Shown here piece by piece: positions 51,050 to 60,876 of a DNA stretch of 64,000 bases. Made by a program: the position numbers and the translations under genes. Below the pieces are notes generated by a model. It saw only the letters and a program-made list of their open reading frames with translations. It was not told the origin of the DNA and made no database searches. The first letter of the stretch is position 1; every line of letters starts with the position of its first letter. The stretch comes from Eukaryota sp. TZLM1-RC (lineage: Eukaryota > Metamonada: BaSk clade), in NCBI GenBank assembly GCA_040285825.1, contig JAUPSS010000004.1, positions 1,178,001-1,242,000 of the forward strand, read 5' to 3'.

Positions 51050-52800
51050 TTGAGTTGTTTTTTGAGGCTGATTCTAAAGCGACTTCACTGGCACGGTGTT
51101 TCATTTGTACATTTATCTTAGTACCTCACATTACTTAGTGATATAAAATTTAAAAGAAGCTCTGGTGAGTCATAACAATGCTTCAAAGCGAAACTCTGAA
51201 ATACGAGATCACCACAACTGTTTTTAAAGATTCTGGTCCACATCAATCTCCAAACTGGATAAGATGATTTGGTCCACGACAACAGTGAAGCTTGTATCCA
51301 TCAAAAGCATCATCCAAAAATTGGTTGGTTTCCAAAGAAGACTTCAGTTTCAGTGTCAGAATTTTCAGTCATTGTGCTCAAGAATTATTTTGAATGATTA
51401 TTGACCTTTATATGGAGCATTGGCCATGGCGACATGACCAAATTGCTTTATTTCTTATTTGCTTTATTTCTTATTTGCTTTATTTCTTATTTAAAAATAT
51501 GTTAAGCATAATCACAAATGAAATTTTACTGCTTAATCAACCAAAAAAAGAGTCAGAAAATATATTCAACTTCAAATACACACAGTGCATTAAGTTCGAA
51601 CCAGTCATTAAGAAGATAGAACAAATAAAAAGTAGGTTTATTAATATAAATATATTGGTCAATATATTCAGCAATAAAGATCCCATCAAACATGTCAGTA
51701 CTCAATGTGTTTGTCATGATCTTGGAACTGTAGAGAGTCACATTCATCACATTCCATATGGTTGACTCACCAAAGTTGCCAACAAAAGTGAGCTTGCCCA
51801 GCACAAAACTCACCTCTGAATTGTTCAATGACAAAAAAACCTCCGATTTTGTTATTCAACATGGGGAATCTCAATTCCATGTCCATCAATGGATACTTTC
51901 CTTCTACTCACCTGTGTTTCGTCGTTGGTTCACAACAGGCATGAAAGAACAAGAAAGTAGAAAGGTCGATCTCTCTGATCACCACTTAGAAGCTGAATCT
52001 TTGACATCATTTCTGAAGCTTCTATATTGCTTTGAACTCAACCTATCACCTGAGAAAATCTATCCCGTTTATGCTTGGGGCCACTATTTTGATGTTCAAG
52101 ACGTTACGTCGCATTGCATAAGATTGATGAAGCGACAGCTTGATAATCCGGCATTGAAAGATCGGTTGCTAGACATCCTCGCTGAACACGAGGACAAGGA
52201 GCTCATGCAACAATTGGGTGCATATCCAAGCTGTTCTTTGTCAAAGCAGGTGTTACAGCTACAAAGAAGGTCAATGAAGGACTTGCAAAATAGAATACGT
52301 GCTGATGTTAGACCACGTTTCAAACCTCGAAGCGATAGTATAGATAGAGTCTGGCTTAGCGCTAACAATACAATGGTAGGAACGACAAGCAACAAAACCA
52401 CTTTCTGCTTTATCACTGTTAATGGTCGTTTCAATGTTTGTGATAACCCTTTTGAAATCTCCTTGTTTATTCAGAATCTATCCATTCTGTCGTCAAAGTC
52501 TAAGTTGTTTGTTGGTCTTTCAAAAGGCTCCCGAAATTTGTTCTATTTAGGTTGTCGTAGTGATGGTATAATCCATCCATCCACCAACAGAGGCAGATCT
52601 AATTCTGGATTTAGTTCCGGGGACACACTTCACATAACGTTTGTTGATTCTACTTTTAAAGTGCAAAATGTAAATGAAGTTCTTTGTGAAAAGAAATTTT
52701 GGTGTAATGAACACACAATATACACATTATTTGTTCGCTTTACTGGTGAAGAGGGTACCATTTTAGAACTTTTGTAGAAATTAGTTGTAAATCCCTGATT
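51050..52800 (+). repeat. Left arm of an inverted duplication carrying a BTB gene
   Basis: This arm matches 54,490-56,215 in reverse complement, including the BTB coding region and several hundred bases of upstream non-coding DNA (for example the block around 51,120-51,250 against 56,010-56,140). The spacer between arms is about 1.7 kb and holds unrelated debris. Confidence 0.85.
51758..52777 (+). CDS. BTB/POZ domain protein (339 aa), paralogue 1
   Basis: The BTB fold spans about residues 22-130: SDFVIQHGESQFHVHQWILS, FYSPVFRRWFTTGM, then VDLSDHHLEAESLTSFLKLL and YPVYAWGHYFDVQDVTSHCI. A BACK-like helical piece follows (LLDILAEHEDKELMQQLG). Residues about 190-339 are beta-rich (VWLSANNTMVGTT, LFVGLSKGSRN, SGDTLHITFVDSTF, YTLFVRFTGEEG) and may form a sensor or SPRY-like sandwich, which I cannot confirm. 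BTB proteins usually dimerise and act as adaptors, often for cullin-3 ligases. The frame is intact and starts at an ATG conserved in the paralogue. A second copy lies inverted at 54.5-55.5 kb. Confidence 0.75.
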   Translation: MVDSPKLPTKVSLPSTKLTSELFNDKKTSDFVIQHGESQFHVHQWILSFYSPVFRRWFTTGMKEQESRKVDLSDHHLEAESLTSFLKLLYCFELNLSPEKIYPVYAWGHYFDVQDVTSHCIRLMKRQLDNPALKDRLLDILAEHEDKELMQQLGAYPSCSLSKQVLQLQRRSMKDLQNRIRADVRPRFKPRSDSIDRVWLSANNTMVGTTSNKTTFCFITVNGRFNVCDNPFEISLFIQNLSILSSKSKLFVGLSKGSRNLFYLGCRSDGIIHPSTNRGRSNSGFSSGDTLHITFVDSTFKVQNVNEVLCEKKFWCNEHTIYTLFVRFTGEEGTILELL

Positions 52801-52872
52801 CAATACATTCTGCTTTTATTCATAGACATACCAAGATAGATAATAGAAACATAAAAGATTGAAAAAAGTAAC
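52801..52872. other. 3' flank of BTB paralogue 1
   Basis: AT-rich. No feature can be supported. Confidence 0.4.
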
Positions 52873-53160
52873 TTAGTTACATCGCTTCTTTTGGTTTGAA
52901 CTTTGTCTATTGAATACGTTTACAAATAATATAATGAATACTACAATCATGCCACAAATCAAAGAAATTATCATATACTGTGGCCAATAGTACACTTGAT
53001 CACGTTCTAGTATAAGTTATACTCAATTATCCAGGTAGATCTTGTTGAGTAAATCTTGATTTCCACTATACCATTTAAAAAATCTTAATCAGAAGTAATG
53101 CATGTAACTCGTTTGGTCATTTTCAATGAAGCTGAAGCCTAACACTGACCAAATTACTCA
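52873..53160 (-). pseudogene. C-terminal membrane-anchor fragment of an unknown protein
   Basis: On the minus strand, sequence ending at a TAA (52,873-52,875) reads LERDQVYYWPQYMIISLICG, then MIVVFIILFVNVF and a basic tail NRQSSNQKKRCN. This is a single hydrophobic span of about 20 residues followed by a short cytosolic tail. Further upstream in shifted or stop-containing frames are FFKWYSGNQDLLNKIYL and SVLGFSFIENDQTSYMHYF. It could be the last exon of a gene with small introns or a pseudogene. No family is known. Confidence 0.3.
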
Positions 53161-53762
53161 ATTTCTTATTATTTTCTGAGTTTATTCAACAACGTGTGGC
53201 TTGAAAAGGTGTTCCACAAAGAACATGGTGAATAAAATGCTAACAAATTGTCAATGTGGATTAATAATAGTTCTATAATTGTATTGCATTTATTTGATTT
53301 TAACTAACTTTTAAGAGAATGTACAGTCAAAAACAGTCTTCAATAACAAGTTTATCTATCTATATATCTAGATGAAATTCTTGCAATCACAGGTTGATCC
53401 GCCAACTTTCCTTTTTGAACCTTCATCGACTATAAACCTTCTACCCCCTGTTCAAGCATTGAGCTTCTTTGCTGGTGATGGCTATAAATAGACCAACTTT
53501 AGGCTGTTTCAAACAAAATTTTGAAAATTGATTACCACCTTTACTGTATCTTTGAATTACAGAGAGATTGTTTTGAGCGGATGTAAGACAATTTTCGTTT
53601 ACTGAACATTGTGTGTCAGCAAAACGATGTTGAAATTTATCTATACAATAGCATAATTTCTTTGCATTTATCCTCTGGGTTTTTGATTGCTTTAAATTTG
53701 GTTTGGTCGATGAAAATGTAGCATTTTAAATAAATAAAATTTGATTTTGAATTTAAAACCAT
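53161..53762. other. AT-rich spacer
   Basis: No supportable gene. A short TATC/TATA tract lies near 53,352-53,372. Confidence 0.4.
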
Positions 53763-54104
53763 TTGAAAACTCCCATTTTCACCCTGATGATTGTTTCCTT
53801 AGAGAGTCTAACAAAGAAAACTCTTGAAGAACTGAAACCCAACACAACTTTCACCTGTAGTGAATCTTTTGAAGCAGTGGTCCACCAATATTCTTTATTT
53901 GTTGATAGAGAAGCGATCAAAGTCAGGAACAGCAACAAAACACGCATCTCTTTTACATGCTCTGATAGCACATGTTGCATTGATGTCAAGGCATCAAGGC
54001 CATTAGTAACCAACTTGAAACATATACTTCAACAAGAGGAAGTATGCTTACCACCAGTAGGTAATCCTCAACAAGGCAGACCTACAACTTTCAATCGCCT
54101 ATTA
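53763..54104 (+). pseudogene. MULE transposase N-terminal fragment
   Basis: The frame contains TFTCSESFEAVVHQYSLFVD followed by NKTRISFTCSDSTCCIDVKA, with the spacing F..(S/D)F.....Y.........R..F.C....C found in the DNA-binding start of MuDR-like transposases. It continues to NRLLEKL, where the last codons come from RLE-A sequence. The catalytic part is missing. Confidence 0.5.
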
Positions 54105-54200
54105 GAGAAGCTTTAGCTAGACAGCAAGCAGATCAAGATTTTGTAGATGAAATATTGGTTCAATGAATTTCGTCCCCTTAGTTACGAGTTTTTTTGTTAA
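54105..54200 (+). pseudogene. RLE-A terminal scrap
   Basis: Encodes REALARQQADQDFVDEILVQ and the stop, followed by the first bases of the RLE-A 3' untranslated end. It is the minimal 3' remnant of an RLE-A insertion, joined directly to the MULE fragment. Confidence 0.8.
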
Positions 54201-54286
54201 GTTTGCAAGTTCAATTAATATGAACTTATTTAGTTGCATTGCGTATTTTCTTTTTGTGATACAAACAATAAGATGAAAAAATGATG

Positions 54287-54443
54287 ATAAAAAGTGGTTA
54301 TTGATTGGTAGAGAGCATGCTGAACTCGTCATTAATGATTCAATTGTTACTTTCGTCAACTATTATCAATCAGGATTTTGTTTTTAGGTTGTTGTTAAGA
54401 CAATTTTGATGAAATTCGAAATCAACTTTCATCTCTTTTAGAT
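54287..54443 (+). pseudogene. RLE-B RT scrap
   Basis: Reads LIGREHAELVINDSIVTFVN then YYQSGFCF, matching the RLE-B segment MIGREPADLIIDDQSVPFIN at 10,345-10,440. A frame shift and stops follow. Confidence 0.75.
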
Positions 54444-54489
54444 CTTTTCAGGTATGTCTCTAAATGAAAGCAAAATATATTCAATCAGG

Positions 54490-56215
54490 TATTTGTTAGA
54501 AATTTCTACAAAAGTTCTAAAATTGTGCCCTCTTCACCAGTAAAGCGAACAAATAATGTGATTTCGTTATCACCACCACCAACAACAGCAACTCTTCTTC
54601 CATAAAGAACTTCATTTCCATTTCGAACTTTAAAAGTAGAATCAACATACGTTATGTGCAGTGTATCCCCGGAACTAAATCCAGAATTAAACATGCCGGT
54701 GTAGCTATCTGGATGGTTTACACCATCACTACGACAACCAAAATAAGTCTTGGTGATGGGCACATTTCGGGAGCCTTTTGAAAGACCAACAAACAATTTA
54801 GACTTTGACGACAGAAAGGACAGATTCTGAACCAACAAGGAAATGTCAAAACGGTAATTACTAACATTGCTACGACCATTAACAGTGATGATGCAGGAAG
54901 TTTCTTTGTTGCTTGTCGTTCCTACCATTGTATTGTTAGCGCTAAGCCAAACATTACCTATACTATCGCTCAAAGGTTTGAAACGTGGTCTAACATCAGC
55001 AAGTTTTCTATTTTGCAAAACGTTCATTGACCTTCTTTGTAGCTGTAACACCTGCTTTGACATAGAACAGCTACGATCTGCACCCAATTGTTGCATGAGC
55101 TCCTTGTCCTCGTGTTCAGCGAGGATGTCTAGCAACCGATCTTTCAATGCCGGATTATCAAGCTGTTGCTTCATCAATCTTATGCAATGTGATGTAACGT
55201 CTTGGACATCAAAATAGTGGCCCCAAGCATAAACGGGATAGATTTTCTCAGGTGATAGGTTGAGTTCAAAGCAATATAGAAGCTTCAGAAATGATTTCAA
55301 AGATTCAGCATCTAAGTGGTGATCAGAAAGATCGACCTTTCCACTTTCTTCTTCTTTCATGCCGGTTGTAAACCAACGCCGAAACACAGGTGAGTAGAAG
55401 GAAAGTATCCATTGATGGACATGGAATTGAGTTTCCCCGTGTTGGATAACAAAATCGGAGGTGTTTTTATCATTGAACAATTCAGAGGTGAGTTTTGTGC
55501 TCGGCAAGCTCACTTCTGTTGGTAACCACGTGTGCAAAACCATATGGAATGTGATGAATTTGGCTCTCTACAGTTCCAAGATCATTACAAACACATTGAG
55601 TACTGACATGTTTGATTACTGACATCTTGTCAGTGACAAGTTTGATGGGATCCTTATTGCTGAATTTATTGACCAATAGATTTGTCTAATGACTTCTTAA
55701 TGACTAATTCGAAGTTAATCCACTGAGTGTTTGTGAAGTTGAATGTACTTTCTGACTCTTTTTATGGTTGATTCAACAGTAAACTTACGACGAAAAGATT
55801 TTATACAGCATAACTTTTCTCTCATGACATAATGGCCAATGATCAATGTTAATGTCAATAATCATTCAAAATATTTCTTGAGAAAGATGACTGAAAATTC
55901 TGACACTGAATCTGAATCTTTCTTCTCCGTGAAACCAACCAATTTTTGAATGCTCCCCCTGATGGATACAAGCTTCACTGTTGTCGTGGCCCAAATCATC
56001 TTATCCAGATTGGAGGTTGATGTGGACCAGAATGTTTAAAAACAGTCGTGGTGATCTCGTATTTCAGAGTTTCGCTTTGAAGCATTGTTGTGACTCACCA
56101 GAGCTTCTGATAAATTTTATATCACTAAGTAATGTGAGGTGCTAAGATAAATAAATAAAAGAAACACACTGCCAGTGAATTAGCTCTCGGAATCAGCCTC
56201 AAAAAACAGCTTGGT
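54490..56215 (-). repeat. Right arm of the BTB inverted duplication
   Basis: Reverse-complement counterpart of 51,050-52,800. Homology includes the coding region and the 5' flank. The arms have diverged by substitutions and small indels, most strongly in the 5' flank and the last third of the gene. Confidence 0.85.
54506..55543 (-). CDS. BTB/POZ domain protein (345 aa), paralogue 2
   Basis: It has the same architecture as paralogue 1: BTB at about 22-130 (SDFVIQHGETQFHVHQWILS, VDLSDHHLDAESLKSFLKLL), a BACK-like segment, then a variable beta-rich region. The N-terminal 190 residues are nearly identical to paralogue 1, while residues about 225-320 differ in many places (NYRFDISLLVQNLSFLSSKS; an extra segment around ITKTYFGCRSDGVNHPDS). 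Both frames remain open despite this divergence, which suggests selection. The start ATG at 55,543 is in the homologous position. Confidence 0.75.
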   Translation of the reverse strand: MVLHTWLPTEVSLPSTKLTSELFNDKNTSDFVIQHGETQFHVHQWILSFYSPVFRRWFTTGMKEEESGKVDLSDHHLDAESLKSFLKLLYCFELNLSPEKIYPVYAWGHYFDVQDVTSHCIRLMKQQLDNPALKDRLLDILAEHEDKELMQQLGADRSCSMSKQVLQLQRRSMNVLQNRKLADVRPRFKPLSDSIGNVWLSANNTMVGTTSNKETSCIITVNGRSNVSNYRFDISLLVQNLSFLSSKSKLFVGLSKGSRNVPITKTYFGCRSDGVNHPDSYTGMFNSGFSSGDTLHITYVDSTFKVRNGNEVLYGRRVAVVGGGDNEITLFVRFTGEEGTILELL

Positions 56216-56419
56216 TCTATTGGTGCTTTAGTCAATAAATTATTAAAAATTGATGAATGAATTAACTTGAAAGTTTACCACAATTATTGCCATTTATCTT
56301 TATCTTGAGCAAATAAAACATAATATTGTCGACATTTAGTCTGCCACACGTAACAATCAAATGTAAAACAATGAGACTATTCACCAAATTGTTTTAACAA
56401 ATATCGAATTAAAATAATC
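56216..56419. other. AT-rich spacer
   Basis: Nothing recognisable. Confidence 0.4.
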
Positions 56420-57060
56420 AAATGCACAACTAAATCTCCACATCCTCAAAACCTGCCTTTCTTTCACCAAACAAATTAATTACTGAAGATTCAGAAAATT
56501 TTTCAAAAGAATCAAAAATCCATTTCACCATTCCCTTAAATATAGAAAAGACAATCCTGTTCTGTCAATAAACAAGATTGAAATTCTTCCAGTCCTTTCC
56601 TTTACAACTACAACAGAAACCTCAAGGAAAGCCATAGCAGGGTTACATAAAATTGCAAGCAAAAAAAAGGGACATAAATTATATTGGACATGAGAATTTT
56701 CATTAACTGAGGAAATGGACTTCGCGTCTGTAGCAATTTTAAATTTTTCGCCAGCAAGAAGATGATTATTTACATATGAGTTAATGAAAAGTTCGTTGGA
56801 AGAATTACAAGGGTCTATGGACATGGCGTCTAAAATGGTAAAATTACCATTTAAGCCGAGAACAACCAGATAACCTCTTGTGAGATTCATAGAAGCTCTG
56901 TTGTAGTGTGTACTATCAATATTGAGGTTATCAAGAATTAATTTTGATGGCAAAGGCTCTAAAATGGAATCTACTCGATATGATTTACACATTGTATAAA
57001 TTTGGTTTTTGACAGTATTATGTACTTTACTTCTAATTTTTTTAATCAATGTTGTTTTTA
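56420..57060 (-). pseudogene. RLE-I nuclease-region fragment
   Basis: The minus strand reads IRSKVHNTVKNQIYTMCKSY (the post-knuckle helix), a degenerate nuclease core TRGYLVVLGLNGNFTILDAM in which the Asp of RGD is a Tyr, AGEKFKIATDAK where K..KY is lost, and a C terminus with VVVVKERTGRI. The catalytic residues are changed, so the nuclease is dead. A second, more degraded copy is at 61,480-61,880. Confidence 0.7.
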
Positions 57061-57244
57061 ATGCTTTAATTTAAAAAGTGGAAAGAATGGAAACTCATTC
57101 CACATTGCATTAAATAAATAACATCATTTTAAAAATGCATATGAAACATATCTACCCACTTTTTTTCAAAAGTGGAACACGTCTACCCAGCACAACACAG
57201 AGGACATATGGGTAATTTGTGAGGGGAGAATGAAAATTCACCTA

Positions 57245-57397
57245 TTATTGACCATAGGTGAAGCACACAGACTTTTCCCTTTGAAAAAACGGGTGATTTA
57301 CAAAAATGCTCACGTTTTCACTTTGAAGTTTCAAAAATGCATCGTTAGACTCATGACGAAGGCGCATCAGCTCTTCTAAGGCTTTGTTCTTGGCCAT
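57245..57397 (-). CDS. Short frame divergent from CFAP161 (50 aa), unassigned
   Basis: It starts MAKNKALEELMRLRHESNDA, continues FLKLQSENVSIFVNHPFFQR and stops after FTYGQ. The first 28 residues look like a charged amphipathic helix. The later part overlaps an inverted GTGAGCATTTTTGTAA motif, and AAC/GTGAGC could be a splice donor, so only the first part may be exon. It lies 162 bases from the CFAP161 start, head to head, suggesting a shared promoter. It is not recognised. Confidence 0.3.
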   Translation of the reverse strand: MAKNKALEELMRLRHESNDAFLKLQSENVSIFVNHPFFQREKSVCFTYGQ

Positions 57398-57494
57398 AGT
57401 GTTCAGATTGGAGAAAAGAAGGGGAAATTAGACTCAATTGAAAAACGTGAGCAGATGTGAAACAAGGGGATTCAAAATGTGAGCATTTTTGTAA
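57298..57494. promoter_or_regulatory. Inverted 16-bp motif GTGAGCATTTTTGTAA upstream of CFAP161
   Basis: TTACAAAAATGCTCAC at 57,298-57,313 and its exact reverse complement at 57,479-57,494 bracket a 197-bp interval. A third GTGAGC lies near 57,447. The right copy ends 65 bases before the CFAP161 ATG. It could be a small inverted-repeat element or a bidirectional promoter. No target-site duplication is evident. Confidence 0.4.
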
Positions 57495-57559
57495 TTAACT
57501 CTTAAAAAACTTTACCAACTCCACCACCACCTCAATCAAATACCACCACCTCCACACTC

Positions 57560-58345
57560 ATGTCATACTCCAACAAGGTCAAAATAGGCAACTACTTTGA
57601 AGATCGTTGTAACGACGAAATCAAAGTTCAATCCTTCCTTCAAAAGCTCCAGTCTGGAGACCTTGAGTTTATGAAGGAAGAACGTAAACGAAAACGTATC
57701 ACTGCCCCTGTCGAACTCACCAGCTCTCGACCTGATGTTGTCTCATTTGAAGACGTCATTCAGATCTCCACCCAAGACAACCAAGTTCTCTCCGTCTTTC
57801 CTGACGATACTGCCATTCCTACAGCCCATTCATGCACTGTTTCCTTAACCACTCAGTCATCCCCCTGTGTAAGGAACGCCTTTCGTGTAGTGAGGGATGA
57901 GGATGCCATGAACCAATACATTGCTGATTTTGATGACAGATTCCCTCCAAATGACCCTATATTAAGATTTGGCCAAAAGTTTCACTTGCTAGCCCACCAA
58001 GATTTATCTACAAATCCTAACCCCAACCCCAACCCCAACCAGCTTGTACTCTACTCTGAACCAAAGAGTTTCACAGCCTTTTCTAGAGTCTCTAACAATC
58101 AAATTCTTTGCGTGCGATCTCCTAGGAAAATTTACTCTTCCTTTTATATCGCGCACCATGACCCTGAACTCCGTCTTGAGATGGAGGGAGAACCTGTTCC
58201 AAGGGGGTCACCATTGCTTTTGATTCATGCTCAAACGGGAAAGGGTGTGGTTGTGGGCAAGGATAAGGTCTGTACTGATTTAGGAAGTGATTTGGAGGTT
58301 TACTGTGATAATATTGGAAGAGCTAGTCTGTTTGTATTTAAGTAG
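57560..58345 (+). CDS. CFAP161: Cilia- and flagella-associated protein 161 homologue
   Basis: CFAP161 is a microtubule inner protein of ciliary and flagellar doublets. The match is colinear with the vertebrate protein. The N terminus VKIGNYFEDRCNDEI...FLQKLQSGDL corresponds to the V-R-I-G-N-W-x-E-D start. FEDVIQISTQDN matches the following strand, ILRFGQKFHL the L-R-Y/F-G-Q-x-F block, and DPELRLEMEGEPVPRGSPLL the D-P-x-x-R-L-E-x-x-G-x-P-V-P block. ILIH and T-x-x-G also agree. At 261 residues it is slightly shorter than the human protein (about 300). An N-P repeat (NPNPNPNPN, about residues 153-161) is encoded by CCCCAA units and is not part of the usual family. The frame is intact without introns and the ATG at 57,560 matches the family start. 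Confidence 0.85.
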   Translation: MSYSNKVKIGNYFEDRCNDEIKVQSFLQKLQSGDLEFMKEERKRKRITAPVELTSSRPDVVSFEDVIQISTQDNQVLSVFPDDTAIPTAHSCTVSLTTQSSPCVRNAFRVVRDEDAMNQYIADFDDRFPPNDPILRFGQKFHLLAHQDLSTNPNPNPNPNQLVLYSEPKSFTAFSRVSNNQILCVRSPRKIYSSFYIAHHDPELRLEMEGEPVPRGSPLLLIHAQTGKGVVVGKDKVCTDLGSDLEVYCDNIGRASLFVFK

Positions 58346-58534
58346 TTGAATAAATTGTATTTTTAGGATTTATAAAATTTATTTTTTTTTAATTTTTTTG
58401 TTGATTACAATTGTTTTGAAGATATTTTATGCTATGACCATCCTTGTCAAGCAATTTGGTTGAATACTACGTATAGTATAGTATAGTACGTAGAAAATAA
58501 AATTTAATATATGTACTTATTTATTTAATTATTA
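58346..58534. other. CFAP161 3' flank with a small palindrome
   Basis: TACTACGTATAG...TATAGTACGTAG near 58,464-58,492 can form a hairpin. No other feature. Confidence 0.4.
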
Positions 58535-58562
58535 AAAAAATAACAAAACATAACAAAACAAA

Positions 58563-59549
58563 CTAAAACACATAAGAAACAAAATTCTCCACGCCAACTC
58601 TTGATGAATCCTTATACAGCTTGGACATCATTAAATTTATGTACTTGGGAACACTTCTGTATAAAGCAAAAATGATGCGATTCTTCCAAAAATTCCCTGC
58701 AAAAATCTTACCACTTGAACGACATAAATTACCAAAATCATTGATAAAATTCAAGGCGGACTGTCCAATGTTGCCAAAAATCGAAAAGGCAATATGAACA
58801 AACGAAAACATCGAGTAAAGATTCTTATTTAAATCATTTAATATCTCAGTATATTTATCTCTTTTACGATCCTCCGCCTTTTTTAAATGACCATTAGCAC
58901 TAAGTAAAACATCGTCACGATAAATAAAAGCAAAGGGATCAACTGTAGTAAAATCAACAACAACTTGAGAGGAATCCACAAAAGGAGCAATTAAATCACC
59001 TCGACGTGAATTTAACAGATTATTATCGCAAAAATGCTTCAGCAACGGTTCTACTTTGCAATTAAAATTGTAACACTTAAACATCTCATATGTCACATCA
59101 CGAACGGCATTATGAAACACAAATCGATATTGAAGGAATTTCTTACAACTAATAATATGACGGAATTTGGCAGTAGGTTTTTCGTTACAAATACAAACAG
59201 AATTATCCAAAAAACCACTTGGATACAGCCCCAATCTCAACCGCATGTTTTGTTTCCATGCTTCATTGTTAAGTGAAGACCAAATGGCCTTGGTTGCTAA
59301 GATTAAACTAGTGATTAAACTAGTGCAGTTCTGGATGTCTGATAAAAAGGCAGCAAAGACGGGATTATTAATCTTAGTCACACTAAGTCGTTTAGAAAAG
59401 TCCAGGTCTTCAAAACCAATTAGAACAGACTTCTGTAATTTTACAACAACAAGATGAAGATTGGTAAAAGATCTCGAAGGTACAGAGGGCAAACTTGATG
59501 GAAAACACTTATTCCACATCAACAGGCAGTTGCTGCACCATGTTTTCAA
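58563..59549 (-). pseudogene. RLE-H knuckle and restriction-like endonuclease
   Basis: This 328-residue open stretch holds the linker LDFSKRLSVTKINNPVFAAF, the knuckle CICNEKPTAKFRHIISC at about 140-156 and the helix RFVFHNAVRDVTYEM. The nuclease core is RRGDLIAPFVDSSQVVVDFT at about 202-221, followed by KKAEDRKRDKYTEIL with the expected K..KY, and the C-terminal domain FWKNRIIFALYRSVPKYINL. All nuclease signature residues are present. The element is disabled only by its broken linker and missing 5' end. Confidence 0.85.
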
Positions 59550-59831
59550 GAGAAATTAATAAAGGATGTGATTCATTCAAAGGAATATGATCAAAACGAA
59601 GTTTCCACTAAAAAGGAAAATTTTTCATACCACCAATAAAAGCACTTTTAATAAATACTCTGCTTTTGAAAAACCAACTCCACCAAATTTAGGACTAAAA
59701 AATGCATGATAAGGAATTTTTGATGGACAAACTTCTACTAAATCTCCTAAGAAATTTGTTCTCAAAGTATCAAATTGACGTGCAAAATCATGAGAAATTG
59801 TGGGGGATAAAGAACGAAGAAGGTGATTAAT
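59550..59831 (-). pseudogene. RLE-H linker, frameshifted
   Basis: Pieces such as FARQFDTLRTNFLGDLVEVC, YHAFFSPKFGGVGFSKAEYL and SAFIGGMKNF can be read in different frames. They correspond to the RT thumb and linker of the other families. Confidence 0.7.
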
Positions 59832-60545
59832 TTATGATCCAAAACACACATTGAGGACCGAAAACGCTAAATGTTTGTCAATTGCTGGATCTTGAATAGC
59901 TAAAAGTTGCTCATCGATTTTTCCCAAAATACCTGACAAAATCAATTTAACTTTTTCACAATTCCCAAAATAAGAGCCAAGAAAACGAATAGCATCTTCC
60001 TCGTAATCAACGTATTTGATAAAAGTTTCATTAAATGCCACCTCCGCATGCTGATTACCAATAATGAAACACTTGGGCAATTTAATATCTAACCCTATTT
60101 GTTTGAACAGAATAACGAAATGTTGTAACCCGTGCTGCAAAAGAGACAAAGGACCAATAAGTGATAAATCATCTGCATAAGCACATATATGAATGTCAGG
60201 AAAATCCGACTTGAATTTTACCAAAACTGATTGCAGTGCTAAGCAAACGAAAATTGGACCCAATGGATCCCCTTGTTTGACACCTCTTGACGAAACAATA
60301 TTCTCAGAATGGAAAACTAAGTTAGAGGGTGATCCATACATCAATTTAAAATACGGCAAAAGTGGAGGATAATGTAGTTCAAGTTCTTGTAAAATACTTG
60401 AGTGAAAAACCGAGTTGAAAGCATTTTGAAAATCAATATTCAATAAATAATTTTCGCCTTTTTGATTGAAAAGTAAATCTGTACACAACGCAGCACAAGT
60501 TGTGCCATCAGGAATTCCAATAGCAAACTGATAAGGACGAAACAA
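59832..60545 (-). pseudogene. RLE-H reverse transcriptase domain
   Basis: This 237-residue open stretch starts at FRPYQFAIGIPDGTTCAALC and contains motif A LLNIDFQNAFNSVFHSS, motif B SSRGVKQGDPLGPIFVCLAL, motif C HICAYADDLSLIG with YADD (the form of most non-LTR elements outside this set) in place of YMDD, then IGLDIKLPKCFIIGN and AIRFLGSYFGN. Catalytic Asp residues are intact. It lacks the N-terminal zinc fingers and half of the fingers domain. Confidence 0.85.
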
Positions 60546-60589
60546 ATTAATTGCGGATGACTTAACTCTTTTAAAAGAAATAATTGCTC

Positions 60590-60876
60590 ATAATCTCATT
60601 ATGGACTTTTATTTGTATCCATTTGTATTTTCTCTTTTTGGTTCACTTACTGCAAGAGCTTTATGTTTTTTGGCATGTTGAAATCATTGTAAAGAGAAAA
60701 AACAAACAGCAATTTCAACAGATTGTTTTGGCGAAATAGAATTGTGTTTTCTATTTTTCAGGGGATGTTGAAGATGGTTTCTGATGCTTTGCCTTCTCTT
60801 GAATCTCACAATAAGAGAGTTGCATCTAGTGTTTTTATTTTGGGAGAGATGAATTATTTAGATGTTGATTTATAGG
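60590..60876 (+). pseudogene. RLE-D 3' end scrap
   Basis: Encodes LYPFVFSLFGSLTARALCFL, then in another frame FNRLFWRNRIVFSIFQGMLK and the terminal FILGEMNYLDVDL with stop. It matches the 3' end of the RLE-D copy at 2.3-2.6 kb. It has one stop and one frame shift. Confidence 0.8.

Larger units (their letters stand above)
58535..60545 (-). mobile_element. RLE-H retrotransposon, 5' truncated
   Basis: A separate RLE family in minus orientation. The sequence runs from the RT fingers (60,545) to the 3' end near 58,535. It has two long open stretches with a broken segment of about 280 bases between them. It is bounded on the left by the flank of CFAP161 and on the right by an RLE-D 3' scrap on the other strand. 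Confidence 0.8.

Noticed and set aside
52096-52434. Minus-strand 112-residue frame inside BTB paralogue 1
   Set aside because: It is a shadow of the BTB coding strand. An equivalent shadow exists in paralogue 2.
58464-58492. Bacterial-type terminator hairpin
   Set aside because: The palindrome is AT-rich, lies in a eukaryotic context and has no supporting role. Noted only as a small palindrome.
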